This document shows positions 7,252-8,188 of a stretch of 8,188 bases of DNA, piece by piece. A model generated the notes under the pieces. It was given only the letters and a program-made list of their open reading frames with translations, made no database searches and was not told where the DNA came from. Each line of letters opens with the position of its first letter. The stretch's first letter is position 1. The DNA is from Desulfuromusa sp. (lineage in GTDB: Bacteria > Desulfobacterota > Desulfuromonadia > Desulfuromonadales > Geopsychrobacteraceae), in contig JAOZMV010000054.1 in the NCBI GenBank assembly GCA_029934095.1, forward strand, positions 1-8,188, given 5' to 3'. A program made the translations under genes and the position numbers.

Positions 7252-8188
7252 ATGTCCAAAAGTCTTAAATTCAGAGCTACCCTGGTTCTACTCTGTCTAC
7301 TCTTGTCATTTTTTGTGATTGCCCCAACACTGATGCGGGACAGTTTGCCGCAGTGGTGGACCGATACTGTCAGTCCGATTCAACTTGGCCTGGATTTACA
7401 GGGAGGTATGCACCTGGTGCTGGGTGTCGAAGTAGATAAAGCGGTTGAGAGTCGTATCGATACCATTATTGATCAGACCGAGACTCAGTTGCGCGAGAAA
7501 GATATCATCTTCAAGCGACTGGAAAGGCGTCAGGGGGATCGTCTGGTCATCCTGGTTTACGATGCCGCAGAAGGGTCTAAGGTTGATGCGTTGATGGCTG
7601 AAGATTATCCATCACTTGAGGCTGAAACGATTACCGGAGCTGGTGGTTATATCGAAAAACAATATCGATTAAGCAATCAGGAGATTGAAAACATCAAAGA
7701 TTACGCGGTTCGCCAGGCCTTGGAAACTATGCGAAATCGGGTTGATCAGTTTGGTGTCAGTGAGCCGACTCTGCAGCGGCAGAGTGACAATCGTATTCTG
7801 ATTCAACTTCCGGGGGTCGAAGATCCCGAACGTGCAATTGCCTTGCTGGGTAAAACTGCACGACTTGAATTTAAAATGGTCGATGAAACAGCTAATCTCC
7901 AGGATGCTGTTGCTGGTAAATTACCTGCTGGAACCCAGTTGCTTTATGAACGAAATGTTAACCGGGCAACTGGAGCAACAACAGAGGATCCCCTGGTTGT
8001 TATTGATAAAACTGTGTTGACCGGGGATCTTTTATCAGACGCCAATGTCCGGATCGATACCCGCTTTAACGAACCTTACGTGTCGATTGAGTTCAACTCT
8101 GTTGGTGCTAAGCGTTTTGACCAGATCACGGCGGCCAATGTTGGTAAACGGATGGCAATTGTTCTGGATGGAAATGTGTATTCAGCAC
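7252..8188 (+). CDS. secD: Protein translocase subunit SecD (5' part, runs off the window)
   Basis: SecD, with SecF, uses the proton-motive force to pull secreted proteins out of SecYEG on the periplasmic side. The frame is open from ATG 7252 to the last base, 312 codons plus one base, with no stop. A membrane helix lies at about 9-26, followed by the start of the periplasmic domain with IQLGLDLQGGMHLVLG (43-58). Further motifs are RNRVDQFGVSEP (161-172), QLPGV (185-189), TARLEFKMVDE (202-212) and IVLDGNVYSA at the end (303-312). The remaining membrane helices lie outside the window; family members are usually above 500 residues. GAGGGAG (7234-7240) is a ribosome binding site, somewhat far (11 bases) from the ATG. 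Nothing in the visible part suggests damage. Confidence 0.95.
   Translation, partial: MSKSLKFRATLVLLCLLLSFFVIAPTLMRDSLPQWWTDTVSPIQLGLDLQGGMHLVLGVEVDKAVESRIDTIIDQTETQLREKDIIFKRLERRQGDRLVILVYDAAEGSKVDALMAEDYPSLEAETITGAGGYIEKQYRLSNQEIENIKDYAVRQALETMRNRVDQFGVSEPTLQRQSDNRILIQLPGVEDPERAIALLGKTARLEFKMVDETANLQDAVAGKLPAGTQLLYERNVNRATGATTEDPLVVIDKTVLTGDLLSDANVRIDTRFNEPYVSIEFNSVGAKRFDQITAANVGKRMAIVLDGNVYSA

Overview
The window reads as chromosomal DNA of a Gram-negative bacterium, most likely a deltaproteobacterium of the Desulfuromonas/Pelobacter/Geobacter type. This rests on the gene order queA-tgt-yajC-secD, a small DUF1858-type cysteine protein, a small two-helix membrane protein of a type I remember from that group, and moderate GC (judged by eye, not counted). 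The lineage is an inference; no rRNA or other decisive marker is present.

Left part (120-3607): two plus-strand genes overlap by 4 bp. The first encodes a 711-residue membrane protein with a cytoplasmic Ser/Thr-kinase-like domain whose catalytic residues are lost (a pseudokinase), one membrane helix, TPR repeats, a long proline-rich linker and a C-terminal NTF2-like domain. The second starts at TTG and encodes an exported YkuD-fold enzyme (L,D-transpeptidase or L,D-carboxypeptidase, resembling Csd6) with its own TPR-like region and the same kind of C-terminal NTF2-like domain. Together they look like a cell-wall peptide-processing unit with a membrane-spanning regulator or scaffold. This is the least ordinary part of the window.

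Middle part (3608-4496): a convergent gap, then a minus-strand DUF1858-like small protein with clustered cysteines, divergent from a plus-strand small membrane protein across a 75-bp intergenic region. A 224-bp AT-rich spacer with short direct repeats precedes queA.

Right part (4497-8188): queA and tgt, two steps of queuosine tRNA modification, separated by a 125-bp imperfect palindrome that begins at the queA stop codon. Then come yajC and the 5' part of secD (312 codons, running off the window), which encode accessory subunits of the Sec translocon. These are conserved housekeeping genes in a familiar order and all look intact as far as they can be read. No tRNA, rRNA, CRISPR array, insertion sequence or prophage gene was seen.
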